From Echinococcus granulosus (taxonomy: Eukaryota; Platyhelminthes; Cestoda; Cyclophyllidea; Taeniidae), in assembly GCF_000524195.1 (NCBI RefSeq), contig NW_020170386.1, forward strand, positions 1,903,123 to 1,967,122: a stretch of 64,000 nt of DNA, given 5' to 3'. Made by a program: the position numbers and the translations under genes. How positions within the stretch are numbered: position 1 is the stretch's first letter; every line of letters starts with the position of its first letter. The notes under the pieces were generated by a model. It did no database searches. It saw nothing but the letters and a program-made list of their open reading frames with translations, and was not told where the DNA came from. Shown piece by piece: positions 22,911 to 37,000 of the stretch.

Positions 22911-25063
22911 CTGTTAACTAAAAGAAGAATTACCGCAAACAAACAGAGTTACTTGTATTCACCGTACAAACTTTTTATCAAAGTTTCTAGCCTCTAGACT
23001 GTTCTGTGGAAAGGTTACAAGTGGTATTAGGGGGAAATTCCAACTCTGCTTAGGCATAGGTATTTATGCTTGGAACTATTACCATGCAATTCAGTTTTTG
23101 AAGTCTTTCTGTGTTGTGAATAAAATTGACACCAACTCTACTATTCTCTTCTTATCAGTGGTTTGATACTACACAACTTTGATGAAATTCGCGTACGCCT
23201 TTTATGCTGACGTAATTGACCATTCAAAATTTTAAGTCCTATTTCAGCACAGTCTGTACTATTTTGACGAATTAATTCCGTAAACTCGCATTGTCAGTAA
23301 AATACAAAATTGTTTCTTTTTAGAATTTAAGCTTCAGATGCTGCGAGTTTCTTGGGCCAAAGATTATCATTAAGAAACCACTATTTTGCAGCAGCACGAC
23401 AATATCTCCCAGGGTAAAAATTGGGTAGCTAAAAAATTGAAACTAGCATTCAGCAGAGGAATGGCTAACTAAATTTACTAGTGTTTGGCAACAAGTGGTA
23501 TGCGGAAGTCAAATTATGTGACACCATATACATTCAACTTGACCATGGGCTTAGCCGTAAGGTACATGCTAATTGTTCAGAAAATAGCAGTGGGACTATA
23601 GCGTTAACCAGGTGATGACATCAAAGCTTTCGGAATAAAGACATTTCCATAAGATATTGTTATACCATGATGCTTTATCCCTCGGCATTGATGAGGCGCC
23701 ATCTTTGAGATTTGGGTTTGCCCTCTTGTACCTCGCAGGGCGGGCTGGCCTTCGGGCCATGCCAGTAGCCCAAACCCCTTCTCTGTGCTGAATATACATA
23801 TTCTGCCCGAGTATTGTGTTTTCTTTTGTCTTCAGGGAAGTCCCGGGACGCCTCGATGTGTTTGGCAGGTAATCCTAAATTTATTCGGCAAAGGGCATTG
23901 CACAAGAAATAGAGTATTAATTGTCTAGAACTACACGCGTTATAAGACAGAGCCTGTTTTCAGCAGCCAAAACATTCTTCCCTGATATTAGGACTTGATT
24001 ACTAAGACTGATTTTGTCTGCAGGACACACACATTCCGATCTACTTGTGCACAAAACTAGATTTGCCGTTTTAATAGAATTTTAGGTGCCTGTTCATACG
24101 TGTATTTGTGCAGAGTCAAAATTTATGGCTTTATTTTATTTAAGAGTTCTAGCATACAATGGCCTGCACAGTGACATTAAGTAGCTCGTCAAATTTTTAC
24201 ACCCTCTTTCCTAGTAGATTTTGAGTAGCCCAAAAAATCAAAAAAACGAAGTATGTGAAAAATTTGGGCAAATTTTAAGTAGTTAAATTTTTTACGATTT
24301 TGAAGGAGATAAAGTGTTACTTTCCCTTGATACTTAATAAACAGTGTTAAAAACTACTGTTCTACAAAAAAGTCCTTTATTATTTTTTGTGGTCGCTTCT
24401 AAAAAGGCACTTGATTTTGAAATGTAACCTCAACTTGTTTTATTTTTTCAACGCGAGGAATTTCGGTGGTGTTGGTCTTTCGTACCTTTGTATGGGTGTT
24501 CAATCGGTATTTCTACTAATATGATTCTTTTGCTTTTATTACTGAAGGAAGGATAGGTTGTAGATTTTTTAGAGACATTTTTTGCTCACGGCAGTTTTTT
24601 GACGATTCTTTTTAATTTAATCGTGTTTGTTGCAGCCATATCATGGTCCAAAATAATCTTTTGCCTTAATCAAGCCAAAAATATTCTTACGTAGTTGTTA
24701 TATATACTTTTTTACTACATTGCAGTAATTTATGTTTAATGAGAAAGAGCTGTTGCTTTTTTTTGGAAGTTTTTTTGTTCTTCAGATGTCCTAATTTTTA
24801 CTAGTTCCATCCGCTCCACTTGTATGTATTTACTCAGCTTTATGCAGTTTAACCCTAATCTCAGGGGTTTTTGAAATAAGAGACTTCTGTGATGACAACC
24901 TTTTTGTTGGCTGTTGCTTCATCTTTGATTTCCCTAACAGCTCCGAAAGATTTGGTTTATCTTTCACTTTTCGTTATAGATTGTAAATGCACTTGCGTAT
25001 CAACACGCGCAAATACACTAGAAGCTGAGCTTAGTACATTTGCAATTATGTTCGCCTCAACAG
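22911..25063. other. 2.1-kb interval between CNOT11 and the SGSM gene
   Basis: Mostly AT-rich with no recognised gene. It separates divergent genes, so both promoters and 5' UTR exons should lie here. The GC-rich island at about 23690-23880 stands out and contains the hairpin listed next. It also contains a possible small plus-strand exon at 23836-23869, bounded by CTTCAG and GTAATC, which could be a non-coding leader exon. The SGSM start codon has not been located and may also be in this interval. Confidence 0.4.
23714..23777 (+). other. strong imperfect hairpin with UUCG tetraloop
   Basis: The core is TGGCC-TTCG-GGCCA (23746-23759) with a perfect 5-bp stem and the very stable C(UUCG)G loop. 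It is extended by GGC/GCC at 23743-23745 and 23761-23763 around a single bulge. Outer complementary pairs are GGGC (23738-23741) with GCCC (23768-23771) and GGGTTTG (23714-23720) with CAAACCC (23771-23777). The two outer pairs compete for one base. The structure sits in a GC-rich patch inside AT-rich DNA. Whether it is transcribed is unknown; it could be an RNA element, a repeat remnant or a 5' UTR structure. Confidence 0.5.
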
Positions 25064-28000
25064 GTGGTGGAAGTAGTGGCCTTTCGTCAAAGGATCGGAG
25101 TTTCGGGTTTTGGACGCTCGGAAGAAAGAATATCTTTAGTTCAAACACTTATATCGCAGACATTCGTCATGTTAACCGACGTCGTTCAACTTTACAGAAG
25201 TCATTGTCGCAAGGTAAAGTCCATGGTTTTTATTCGGGAAGTTCCTGTGGAACCTATTGTGTAGTCTTTTGTTAGCGTTTTCTTTCATAAATCAGTCAGA
25301 TTTTTGGGCCTGCAAAAAATTTCGTGCTTTGTGGAGTCTTTTATTCTAAGATTATCTGTTTTAATTCAGCCGATTTGTTTCCGCAGCCGTTTGAACATTC
25401 TTATAAAAAACCTGCTCCTCGCAAACAATGGAGTGAGTCCAAAATCGACGGATATAAGGAACTCCTAACCACTTCTTATGTTTTTTCAACCAACTTACTT
25501 TTGCTATATTAATTTCTCTGATTCTTTACGCCTTTCATTTTAACAATAATATTTACTTCTTTTTCTTTTAGCTGTTAAATGTGAAAAAAGGGATGATGCG
25601 ATATGACACTGATCTAGGGCCACATTTTCTTATCATAGGAATTATTTTACTATCAAATTTCAGTGCTAGGATTGTACCACACTTAGCATTTTGCATTCAG
25701 CCTAAGTCTTATGTTTATACACATCATATTTTTAGTTCTCTGACCATTCTGTCCCTTAGCATAAGTACAAAGGACCTTGAAATAATATTTTTTTACTTCA
25801 TTGACAATCTCATAGTATATAAGTAAGCTATTTTGGTTTTGTTGGAAGAACATCAATCAAATATGGTCAGATGAGTCAGTGGCAAATATTTATTTATCCA
25901 TGTATCAATGTTATCTGCAAAATTTCATCTCGCATCCCAATATTTTCTGTAGATCAACCAACCGGCTTGGTTTCCCAAATTCTGCAGGAGAAGCGTGACA
26001 TTCTTATTGAAAATCTCAAACAAAAGGTTACATCCCCTTTTATTTTTCTCGCTAAACCTGTGCACTTTATGATAATTCTTGCGTCATAAATACCAAGGAT
26101 GCTCTCAATGTATCTGTCTTTTACCTAAGGAATTTGATGTCGCTTACTCTTGTATCTTTTCTGTACTATTTGAGGTTGAATAAAATACTTGCGAAAACTA
26201 ATAAGCAGAAGTCAACTTGAAAATTCAAGTTGAATTCAGTTGGACCCTGTTTCTCCACATTGGCCCGACATTATAGTCCCCGTTTTTTCATAACGCATGA
26301 ACACCGGCGCTAACATGGCATTGGTTAAATATGATTCGATTAATGGACTTCAAATTTCCATATTTACTGAAAAAATTGCGCCATCTTAGCAGATCGCCCT
26401 CATTGAAAACCTTCATAATTCGACATAGACATTGCAGAATATTTATTTCACTTTAGATATGCTTTCGGTTTAATGTGAGGCCCTCCTTGAATCCTACCGC
26501 TTTGTCGTGTCAATACCATTTGACTTAAAGTACTGAATTTTTGTGGAACTAAAGACATTCTGTGTAAACTGCACTAAACTATCTTTAAGTATCTACTCAT
26601 GACAAATGTTTTCTTAGGTGAAAATTCTGGCCGAAGAATCAGTCACACGAAACTTCATCCACGAACAAAGTAGCAACATCACTGCTTTCTGTGGTAAGAA
26701 ACACTTCTTCCATTTTGGTGTTAAACTATCCCTTACAAATTTCATCAGAATAACCAGGATAATTCACCTTGAGCTTATGGATAATAGGACTTAGTAGTCA
26801 TCCGATTATTCACAGCCGTTTTCAATGGAAATAGCCCCGTTTCGTAAAGTCGGTTATATTTCAGTATAGGTCCTCAGCGCAGCCAGTGAAGCTAGTCCAA
26901 AAATAAGTAACAGATAGTTTGGATGGATATCAGTTTCCCTTTTTCTTATCCTTTTGGAGAGACCTGTTATTGTAGATGTCGAAAGTCCCATGACTTCATT
27001 GTTACTTTTGGAATTAAGCGGCCGTGGACGACTGTCTACGCTTTGGTTTGATTCTGAAAAAGCCCGTGCTATTTAACCGCGAGCCTCCTACCTATAGTCT
27101 CCTAAAAGAAGTGGCGAAATCTCTTCCCGAGGCAAGGGATATTGTAAGGAGAGTTCAAGAGTTTGAGGAAAGTGCGGGCGGTTATGGCGGATATGGACAC
27201 GTCTTCAACGTAACCTCACCTAGCTCTACTGACTCCGTCAGGTAAGACATCCGATTGATTACCCCGCCTCACTTCGAGATTGAGCTATTTATATCCACAA
27301 AGTACCATTAATTACGAAAACCTTGCGAACCTAACTCTTATTGCCAACCATTAGGTATTATTTTTAAACTTAATATAAACGTATCAACGCTTTGAAACGC
27401 AGGTTAGCTCACTTTTGCCATTTTATTAGTATTTTATTTGCCTCTTGTTTTATTTGTTTACGTCTGACGCTCAGGACTAGCGATTTTTCTATCGAGTGGC
27501 ATAAGAAGGAGTAAGGGATGGAATTAGAGAGAGCATAGTTTTTTGATCAAAGAGGTAGTTGCTTTTCACATTTCCACTCGAAATCAAGGTGAACATGAGA
27601 CGATGACTGCTAAACTTAACCGATTAAGGTGGATGCCGATTATAATTTATAGAAACGTGTCAGCGATAGCACATGTTACGATGGAGTTGTACCGCACTTG
27701 ACAATTTTCACAACATATGCAGCCAGTAAATGGTCTGTTTGAATTCCGATGAAACATTGAACGTATGCTCCGTTCATCAGTTGGAGCTATTATTAAATGT
27801 TTAAACGAGGCAGTCAAGTCAACTTCTTAACATTTTTTAAACTACATACGGTAACTTCTGAGCCGCATAGATTCGGTATATGCTTTTTGACTACCTTGAT
27901 GCGCAACTAGAAGTGCTTTTTCGCACTCAAGTAATAAGACTATTCTGTATTTAGGCGCAATGTGACACCTGCTTCGGGGGCCCTCCCCAAACACCTCTGG

Positions 28001-31000
28001 ATACGGATCGCCCTCTTCCAAAAGTCACTATGCCAAATAGTCGACTACCTTGTAGAAAATGCCACGTTAGTTTTTTGCGCAAATTATTTCCTTTTTTATC
28101 CATTTTATGAACCACGGTTGAACCAAGCTACGAAAAGGAAGAGGAGTAAGGACTATAGCTGACGATAATTTGTTCCATAATTTTTTATGCAAATAACTCC
28201 ATTTCTGAGCATTTTGTGTACAGTTCCCAGATTATAATCAGTACAGCACCTTTCGACATTTTTACTTTTTTAATGATGACAGTTTATTATAGAAGTCGAG
28301 ATTTGAACGTTATTTGCTTCACAATATTCCAGGAAGAACCATTGCTATTCTAGTTTTTCCCCACAATTCCGGAGAAAAGACTAGGAATTGCCTAAATCCG
28401 GCACCCGTATTGTTAAAAGCGGCAACTTTTGCTGTCATCAGTAACTTTTCCTTCACTCCAATATCTACTATGATGAGGGATTAAATTAATAATTATGGCA
28501 TTTGAATTTGTAGTTCAATGTAAATGCCTGGAGTCTGGTATTTTTAGATGCTTTAGCTGGTATCCTCAAATCTAAAAGGAGGCTTGACTCGTTAAGTGAT
28601 TGCCACCACTAATGACTTGTGGTCATTTTGAACAGAAAATATGGAGGCATTACGCATGTTTGGCATGATTTATGCATGTAGCATTCCCCCTCTTAGTAGC
28701 TCAGGGGAGTTGTAAAGACAGCGGTGCGGAAGCTTATTTAGTGCGAATTTTCAACCCAAAAAAATTATTTCTGGCCTTTCAATTTTGGCAATAGAAGTCA
28801 AGAAACGGTTTGTGAACCTCAGTCTTTTTCATTATAGATCACATTACGAGCGTGTTTCAATCATCGCGCATCCGTTTGACAGCCAACTCTTTGCTGACCT
28901 GCTCCGTGAGTGGGTGTGCGTGTGTGCTTGCTTGTCATCTGTTCGAAAATTGTCTTGGCCTATCTGCTCGAAGCAACTTTGCCCACCTTATTTACTCGAG
29001 CAGCGCTTTCCTGCCTCACCGCTTCCAGATCTCGCTAATATGCATTATTCCTTTGCGTGCGTGTCCTCTCTCAACTTTGCACCACTGCCATTGGCCGAGT
29101 GGGCGGGTTTGTTTCCAGGATCGCCTTCATTGGTCCACCTCACATTGCTGCATGCAATGCATGTAGGAAGAGGACTGAGCAGACAGTACCTAAATAATAA
29201 ACCCAATTGTTTTTCTTTTTCTTCTTGGTGGTTACTAGTCCCTATCGCCTTAAGAAATGGCGAATGTAGAATACAAATTAGGTTTATTTCAAATCAGTTT
29301 ACTTGAAGTTGCACGCTCTGGAAGTGTGAGAATACCCATGGATTCAAAACAACTGTACATATCGGTAACTTTTAAAGATGCCGGTTAAATACGTAGAAGG
29401 CGATACATTTGCTGGTGTTATCAATTGGCGTTTAAATTTGTTTTAAGATAGCAAATTATTACAAGTGATAAACAGAATAACTCATTCGATGGTTTCATTC
29501 CATTTTATGCTCAATGTTGGATATTCAAGTTGCGGTAATGTAGAAATATAGTTCCGACCTAAAGTCTTTCCCTTGTAGGTGGACCTAGCACACACGACTA
29601 CACCCGCATCCGAACAAGTGATCATTTGTGGACGGATCCATCAGCAGGAGAGTTGATGCAACGGAAAATGATATACTCCGCAGGCGTTCAAACCGCTCAA
29701 CAGCAGCAACAAGGGACTGTGGATGGGGGAGTGGTGGCGGCAGCGCAAAAGCGGCTGAGTGAAGAAAGAGCGCCTAAGCACTCTCGCTCCCGCCTGCGCC
29801 CTCACCCACGCCTTTCGTTAGACTCGGGCATCGGGGCAGCTCCCTCCGCTGGTCACTTTCAGCCATTGTCGGCTGATGCACCCGGCATCTTCTCCCTTCA
29901 CTTCGAGCCTGACGTTATTTCACCCGCTTCGCTGCTCTACCAAGTCTCTTCGTCTCCTCCCATTGTCCACGACTCCAAAGTCAGTATGCACTACTTTTCG
30001 TTGTTGACAGCAGTATTATTGCAATCAGTCCCCTTTTAAAACATAATTGCATTGTGTTAAGTAGTTATTATCCTTCATTAACTATTTGATTGGGATGCGT
30101 TTGGTTGAAAGGTGCAATGCTTTGTACATAATTATCCATTGGTCTAGCTGTTGCTAGTTGTTATTGCCATATTTTATCAACTGTGCTTGCAAATCGACAA
30201 TACCACCATAGTGGCACCACATTTTACTTCGTTGTTATGTGTTACTATCAATGTTTCAAATTGACATCTTCTGATTGATAATAAGCAAGTCGCTTGGTAT
30301 TGAAATATTGAATGTTGAGGAATGTAAATCACGAGGTACCAAAGTTTTTCTCAGTTTGCTTGATTTTCGGGGGAGTTATGCACAGATATCTCCGTTGGTT
30401 AGAGATCTTTTGAGGAGCTAATCACCATAACTAAAAATAGGCTCTAAAGCCGACATTGCTAATGCTTCTTTACTGTAATCGGGACATACGAGGGATTGGT
30501 ATAAGGCAAAAGTATCGTACACGAAAAGCAGATACATGAGTGTGCTTATTTTTTTCCCCTAAACGCTTACTCCTACATCACCAAGGCAGGTGAATAGTAT
30601 ATTAGAAGGCAATTTTGCTAGGCTACTGCTTTAAATAGTCTCCCGGTTGTGTGGATCTTTCTGAGTTTTTCCAATTCCAATCAGTCGGCAATGTTTCGAA
30701 GAGTTCCGGATATAATTTTAAATTAACATATCTTGCAATTATTTTATCTGCAGCAACGAAAGTCAGTTTTGACTTAACTGAAAAAAGGACTTCAGAATGC
30801 GAATAATTTTCGGATTGTTCGAATAATTAAGAAACCTTTTTCTGGCACTCGAGCTTTAGGTTTGTGCATGCCTTATAAACTATGGAATTTGACAAATTTA
30901 TCATTTGATTGCATTTCTAGAAGACAAATAAACTCAATTTGTAGCCAGTTGGCCTAGTTTTCCGGAAGTAACTTGCCCAATCAACACACTATTTAGCTAC

Positions 31001-34000
31001 TCCATTTGGACCTAAGGGTTTATGAAAGAAACTGACACCCTTTCTTAGACTTTATCTTTGCATCTTGATTCATTGTCATTTTAATGTGGGGTAATTTATG
31101 TTTCTAACTTAAAACAAGCTTTAATTTTGTCGTTTATTTCAGGTGTTTGGAAGTGTCTCTTTCGACCGAGCAAGCCCATGTGTGTTTCTGTCAACTAAAA
31201 AAGGCCATGACAATAGAATTAGACACTGATTCTTGTAGTGCATTTTCTCCATGAATTGATGCTTTTAATCGCTCCTTCTTTTATGATGGATTACTTTTGA
31301 TTCAAGTTATGAGGATTTCGGCTTGTATACTTTACGGTAATTCTCGAATGGCGAATGGTATAGATTTCAAGGAATACATGCTAACTACTTTTTTACACCT
31401 CCAGCTCAATGTGCTTAAGTAACCATTATACCATCAGACGACAACGAAAACAGTCTTTAGAGAGCTTAAAATGCGTTTCTACTTATTTAGTCTAACAAGA
31501 AGTTCACGAAACTTGTAATGGGTGGAAAACTACGCACGCCTTGGATTGGCCCCAAAATCCACAGGAATTCGCGGATGCTCTTAACGAAGATTTGCCAACT
31601 AATTAATTTTCGTGTTTTACTGCATAGCCTGTGGAGATCGTTCAAGATGAAATAGTGGGCTTTTGAAAAGCACTTTGCAAGATTGTTTCATGCTTGACTT
31701 AATGTTCTATGCTCTTTGTAAGAAAATGCATTTCAGTGCTAAAATTTCGTCATCGTGTGACTAGTGCCTCAAGCCGAATGAGTAAAACTAGGCTTTCACT
31801 GTGATGCTTGAGTTTATCCCACCTTTTCCATAGGTTACTGCGCACACTTTCCTAATCGTATTCCATCAGTGATGGTCTAGATATTTGAAGGTTGCCATTC
31901 TGATGTCCACAAGCCCGTCACAGACAGCAATGCGAGAACCGCCGTTCATGCATGTTGCAAAATCTGACGATCCATTCAAGTCGAATCGTCAGTTTGGGGT
32001 GCCACTTGGTTTCGCCTAGCACACTAACAATGGGCTGGCTATTAACGTCACACGGGGTGTCTTTGTATCACATTTTCAGTTAAGGCTATAGAAGTGAGGC
32101 TATTGAGTGCAGAAGCAGTCTCTGAAGAGATTGCCTCTGCATTCTTATAGTCTCTGGTCTGGTTCATATTCACTCTTCAATTTGCACCATTTATGGCATG
32201 TCTTTCTGGTCTTCTCAGAATCTATCCCTTAACCATGAGTGTGTCATAATTGATCTGTTTCTAAACTATACCCTACTTTCGTGAGTATTTAACTTGCCGT
32301 TTCACCTTTGAGGTTTACCTAAACCAGATGGTGACTAACAAGTTTTGCAATCTGTTTTCACATGGTATTTAAAAATTGCACGTTTTTGTTTTAACGGCAA
32401 AAAGTTCAAACAATGTTTTTTAAAGTAGCTTCGTATCATCGTTTGAATCATGTTCTAAATGTGACAGAAATCACGAGATAACACTAATTAGGGTACAACC
32501 TACCCCACACGTAGGAAAGTTACCTCTCTCTTTATCCAGTTTGTTAATATTGGACTCGTCATTTTTGAACTAATGACTTTTGCTTAACCACCGCCTTTCT
32601 ACCAGAAAAGTTGTGCGGTTCTGAAAGTGTTTGTGGTGTCCTTTGTAGCGTGTTCATGTGACAGACCCACTCCTCTAGGTTTATCCATCGGCTTCAAAAT
32701 TCAAGGTGCGTTCACGATTCATGCCCAATAAATTGCAGCACCTAATGTAAAGTAATTTCTACACTGTCCTCTCATTACTGAATCGAAAAGTGATTACAAT
32801 GTCACGTGCACCTACTCATTATTTTAATTTCGTTAGTGTTAGCAAGCTCTTTGTAAACACTAAGGCTCCTGTAGGCCATAACCCACTTCCTTTCTATTCT
32901 TGCAAAGCATAATATGAAGTCATACGTTAAAATGCTTCAAGGTACCATTAGTTTTTATTCCGATTGTCTTTCCATTTCTGATCGAATTTAATTAGTTACT
33001 ACAAACGCTGAACCAATGGGACTGCTAAATGGGCTCCATTTAGTTAAATTAGTGTTTAGGGCTTAGACATGAATGCCTTTTGAAGTAGTCATGATTGAGC
33101 ATTCCCTTTCAGAGAACTTCAACCAGTGAGGTCACTGGTGATGAGAACTGCACAGATGAAGGGATTACCTTCGACAGCTTTGCCACAGAAGAACCGCATG
33201 TTCGCCACTACCACCACCAGCCGCACTCCATCTTTTCACCCGGGCTTTCGGTGCAGAAACTGATCCAGGCTAAGGATTATGTCGAATCCCTCCACCAAAA
33301 TGAACGAGCACCACTTCTTTATGGCAAAAACAACATCCTCGTGCAACCGGTGAGTGAGGCAGAATAATTTCTGCTGTATAGGCCCTGCCCGCACCTTCAT
33401 GATTTTATTAAAACTGGAAATGTATTGAGATGCTTTATGGATTGCTTGTTGGGAGTGTCACTCCTTTGCGGGTGCATACTTCATTTGACATTTACACGAT
33501 TACCCTAGAATAATCAGGTTCTTAACTGTTAATGATCTGGCATGTTACCCTTACTGTCATTGACTAATGACTATCTTGTTTTACAATAACCAATTACGGC
33601 AAGCTTTCGCATCTGTTCGGGAAGCTGAAACTAAATGTAATTGCATTGCTGTCTTAGAATTCGGGTAATATATGGATCTACCTTCTATGTTAGGAATCAA
33701 TGTTAAATGACTCTAAGAAATTACGCATAAGCGATAACAGTGATTGAGCTGAAATCTGGATTTCCCTGAGGCTCTGCCTAAACTTGAAAAAAAGTTGAAA
33801 TCCTCCTTTACGTGCACGAAAATTTGCAAAGTGTGCTCCGAGGTTTTTGAATAGTGATGCTGATTTGGAGTGAAAAGCTCAAGAAATTCATCCTCGAGCT
33901 TATTGTGACCCTGACCCTGTCGCTCATCTAGAGCATGAGCACCACTCGGATCTCTGGCTATCTGTCTATACACAAGACAGGTCTTGACGATGACTCTGGG

Positions 34001-37000
34001 CTGGAGCTGAAGTGGGCGCCCAACAGGGCCATGTCCGTGCCCCAGGAGAGCGAGGAGCAGCAGCGTCCCCACGGTGGTTCGCGACCCTACGGTAGTGCTG
34101 ACAATGCCTCTAGGCTGCTACTACATGAATCGTGCGTTGTTCAATACTCATTTTAAATATGACAATGTAATTTCTTTAATTCTAACGTGACCTATGCTTC
34201 TCTTAGGCCTATGTGTAAAGCAGGTTAACCAAACTCAAATGCTATTCTCCTTGACAATTTAAGAACAATGACCTTTTTCTAAATTTGTACTACTTTTTTT
34301 TTCAAAATTAGGAGCTACTGGGATTTCGCCCTGGACATTGACATCAAGAAGGTGGTATACATTCACTGTCATCGACATTGTACGTTTTTTTGCTCTTTAA
34401 AAATTTTGTTTGGTTGGTTTAGTTCTTTTATCTTTCTGTTGACAATCCACTAACACCTCTACTTCAGGACCGACTCCTAAATTGTTCCCTAACATTGAGC
34501 AGCAGTTAATGTAGGGAAATTTGACGAATAAACCCTTATCAATTTTAATAGAGACGAAAATTAAAAGAAAATGGGCATCAGTGACTTGCAGTTTCGGTCC
34601 TAAAAAAGACCATTTGTGAGTCTTGTTAAGGCCTCACCTGGTATGAGCTCTGCCTGCTGCCCGTCCTCTTATTTTGCAAAAACTGTTTAGAAACTTGGCC
34701 TTTTTATAAATGCGAATTTCTATCAATTTGTGCTGAAAAAGATGTGGTATGTATTCAGAATTTCCAAAAGCGCAATTTTCCCGTTCCCCCTTCGAAATTC
34801 AAGTTTTTTTTTCTTGGAATTTCGGTCCATCTTTTATGGTTACCTATTCGGCTTCTCGGGTGATTATTAGAAGTGAGATAATAATATTAACACTTGTGTA
34901 GCGAAGGCTTGTAATGTGGGCCTACCTGAAAAGCCGTGCATACGCAAAAGTTAATCCTTTTTACTTTAAAATTCACTGGTTTGCTAAATATTCTAAGAAT
35001 TTTCGAGTACTAAATGACGGTGAAATAGGAGAATTATTCGTGGCTAATCCGTATGCAACTTATACAGCTTATGCAGATGTAGTGCATTGTCCCCAAATGG
35101 CATCTATCAGAAGTTTCACTAGGTTTTACATAAGTGTGCTTGGTCCTGGTTTGACGCCATAATTAGCTAACAATCTAAGCATTTGTATTCTATAAACAAA
35201 TAATCGTGGGGCACTTGAAGTCTCTTTAATGTTGTGTTCGTTAAATAGATAGATTGCTTAAGTTACGTGAAATGCATCAGATATAAATAATTTCACGATT
35301 ATTATCACCAAATGCATCACAAATGTGGCGTTACTGTTAGGCGTGACCGAACTTCCACTTTCTTGTTAAGATGGTACCTGCATAGCCTTCTCTGCTGATA
35401 TAGTTTCTTAAAGTTTATGCAATTATTTAGCAATCTTCGTATGCACTAAATATATAGATTTTGTGTAAATTATGCTCAGATTTTATTCCAAATCCTATTG
35501 ACCTATTTCGTTATAACTCGTTTTTGATCACCAAGGAAGTCAATCGGCCAACGAATAACGAAATCAGATAGTCCATGCGATTAACTTCACTACCATTTAC
35601 CACGCACAGCGGTTATTTTAATGCTGAAATATGCTCCTAACTCGGTTATTAGATCACGTTTCGGGGTTTCAAGGACGCTTGGAGGGAAGGGGACGGAGGA
35701 CCTTAGTTCAGCCCTTAGATCCCCCCCCCCCCCCTATTATTGCTGGTGCGCAGCTAGTGGTAAGGTGCCTCCGCAAAGAAAGATTTATTGTTAAACGTCT
35801 CCAGCGTGATTCCACTCACGGTGTCTCCATGTTCTTTTACATCTAGTGTCAATTGGCGAATGCCAACAACAACAAATTCATTTTCTTCAGGTGTGGGTGA
35901 AGAGACTCGCTTTCATAACATTTAGCATGAATCGGAGGTATAACAGGCTTTAAAACTAACTTTTCATCTTCATATCAAAACGCTCGAACTTAGACACTAG
36001 CCTTATATCCATAAAATTCCCTCCATATTGGTCATCGAAAGTGATTAAAAAATGAACTGGCATTCGCATATATTCCAAGTCAATATTCCCCTTTAAAATC
36101 CTACCCAAATATAATGCGTCGTGGAATGTGCGGTACTTATGCGACACGTGATTTAAGCCAGTTGTTCCGTCAAAGTGAATCCGTGCACTTAACTCCTGAT
36201 CATCCATTTAGAAAATGTTTGAATCATATTTCAAAGAGTATCAAGCCTAAGTCTATCGGCTTGGCTTTACGCAAGGGAAAATCAGGCATTTACTTGGAAC
36301 ATTTGTCAAAGGATGGTAATACTTCAGGAATTTTCTATTCTGCCATCCGACTTCCCCAACCCCTCATTTTTCATCACGGTTCTTTGTAGATTCTGATGCT
36401 GATAGTGGAACCGTAATATTGGTACGGGCGGACGGTGTTCAATATCCTCCCTTGACTTTTCCTGCCTTTTCACAAGTCATCTCCTTCATTCAATGCCTAG
36501 AGACACATTTGGCACCCAAAGGGTCTCTGAAGCCTCGCACAGATGAGGTTGACTGGAACGAGAATCGTAAGTTATAAAACCTTTGATCTGTCGCGTTTGA
36601 GTTAATAAACCCAATAATTGGTCAGCAGTTCGCAAGAAGGCACAAATCTCATTGGCCTCATGGAGTCTCTTAATTTGCCGAGAATCACCGACTGATTGGC
36701 CTTGCAACCATCCTGGTTATGATTAAGAAATAACCAATCTCAAAGAAAAGACAATCTTGCTTAACGGTCCGTAAATAACACCTCAATAAGTAATCGTCGA
36801 GTTGCTTCGCGCACAGTTTGCTTCTGTGTTTTAGCACTTGTGAGTTTTCCACTGCGTGAGTCGAGGCAGCTCCAACGTATTGTTTTGTGCTTTGATATCG
36901 CAGCATTTTGTGTGAAGCTGGCAGAATTTATCTCCTTTGCATTCCGATGAATAGAATCCGATTGGGTGCAGTGTAAGTCACTTTACAGCTAAAAGCCAAG

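Noticed and set aside
23675..23905. Minus-strand 76-codon ORF in the GC-rich island, considered as a gene
   Set aside because: No recognisable domain; openness is explained by the GC-rich patch, and the region forms a hairpin instead.
35956..36389. Overlapping ORFs on both strands (83 and 91 codons) in an SGSM intron, suggestive of a nested gene
   Set aside because: No family similarity and no splice or start context. Two opposite-strand ORFs overlap, which fits chance openness just upstream of a real exon.
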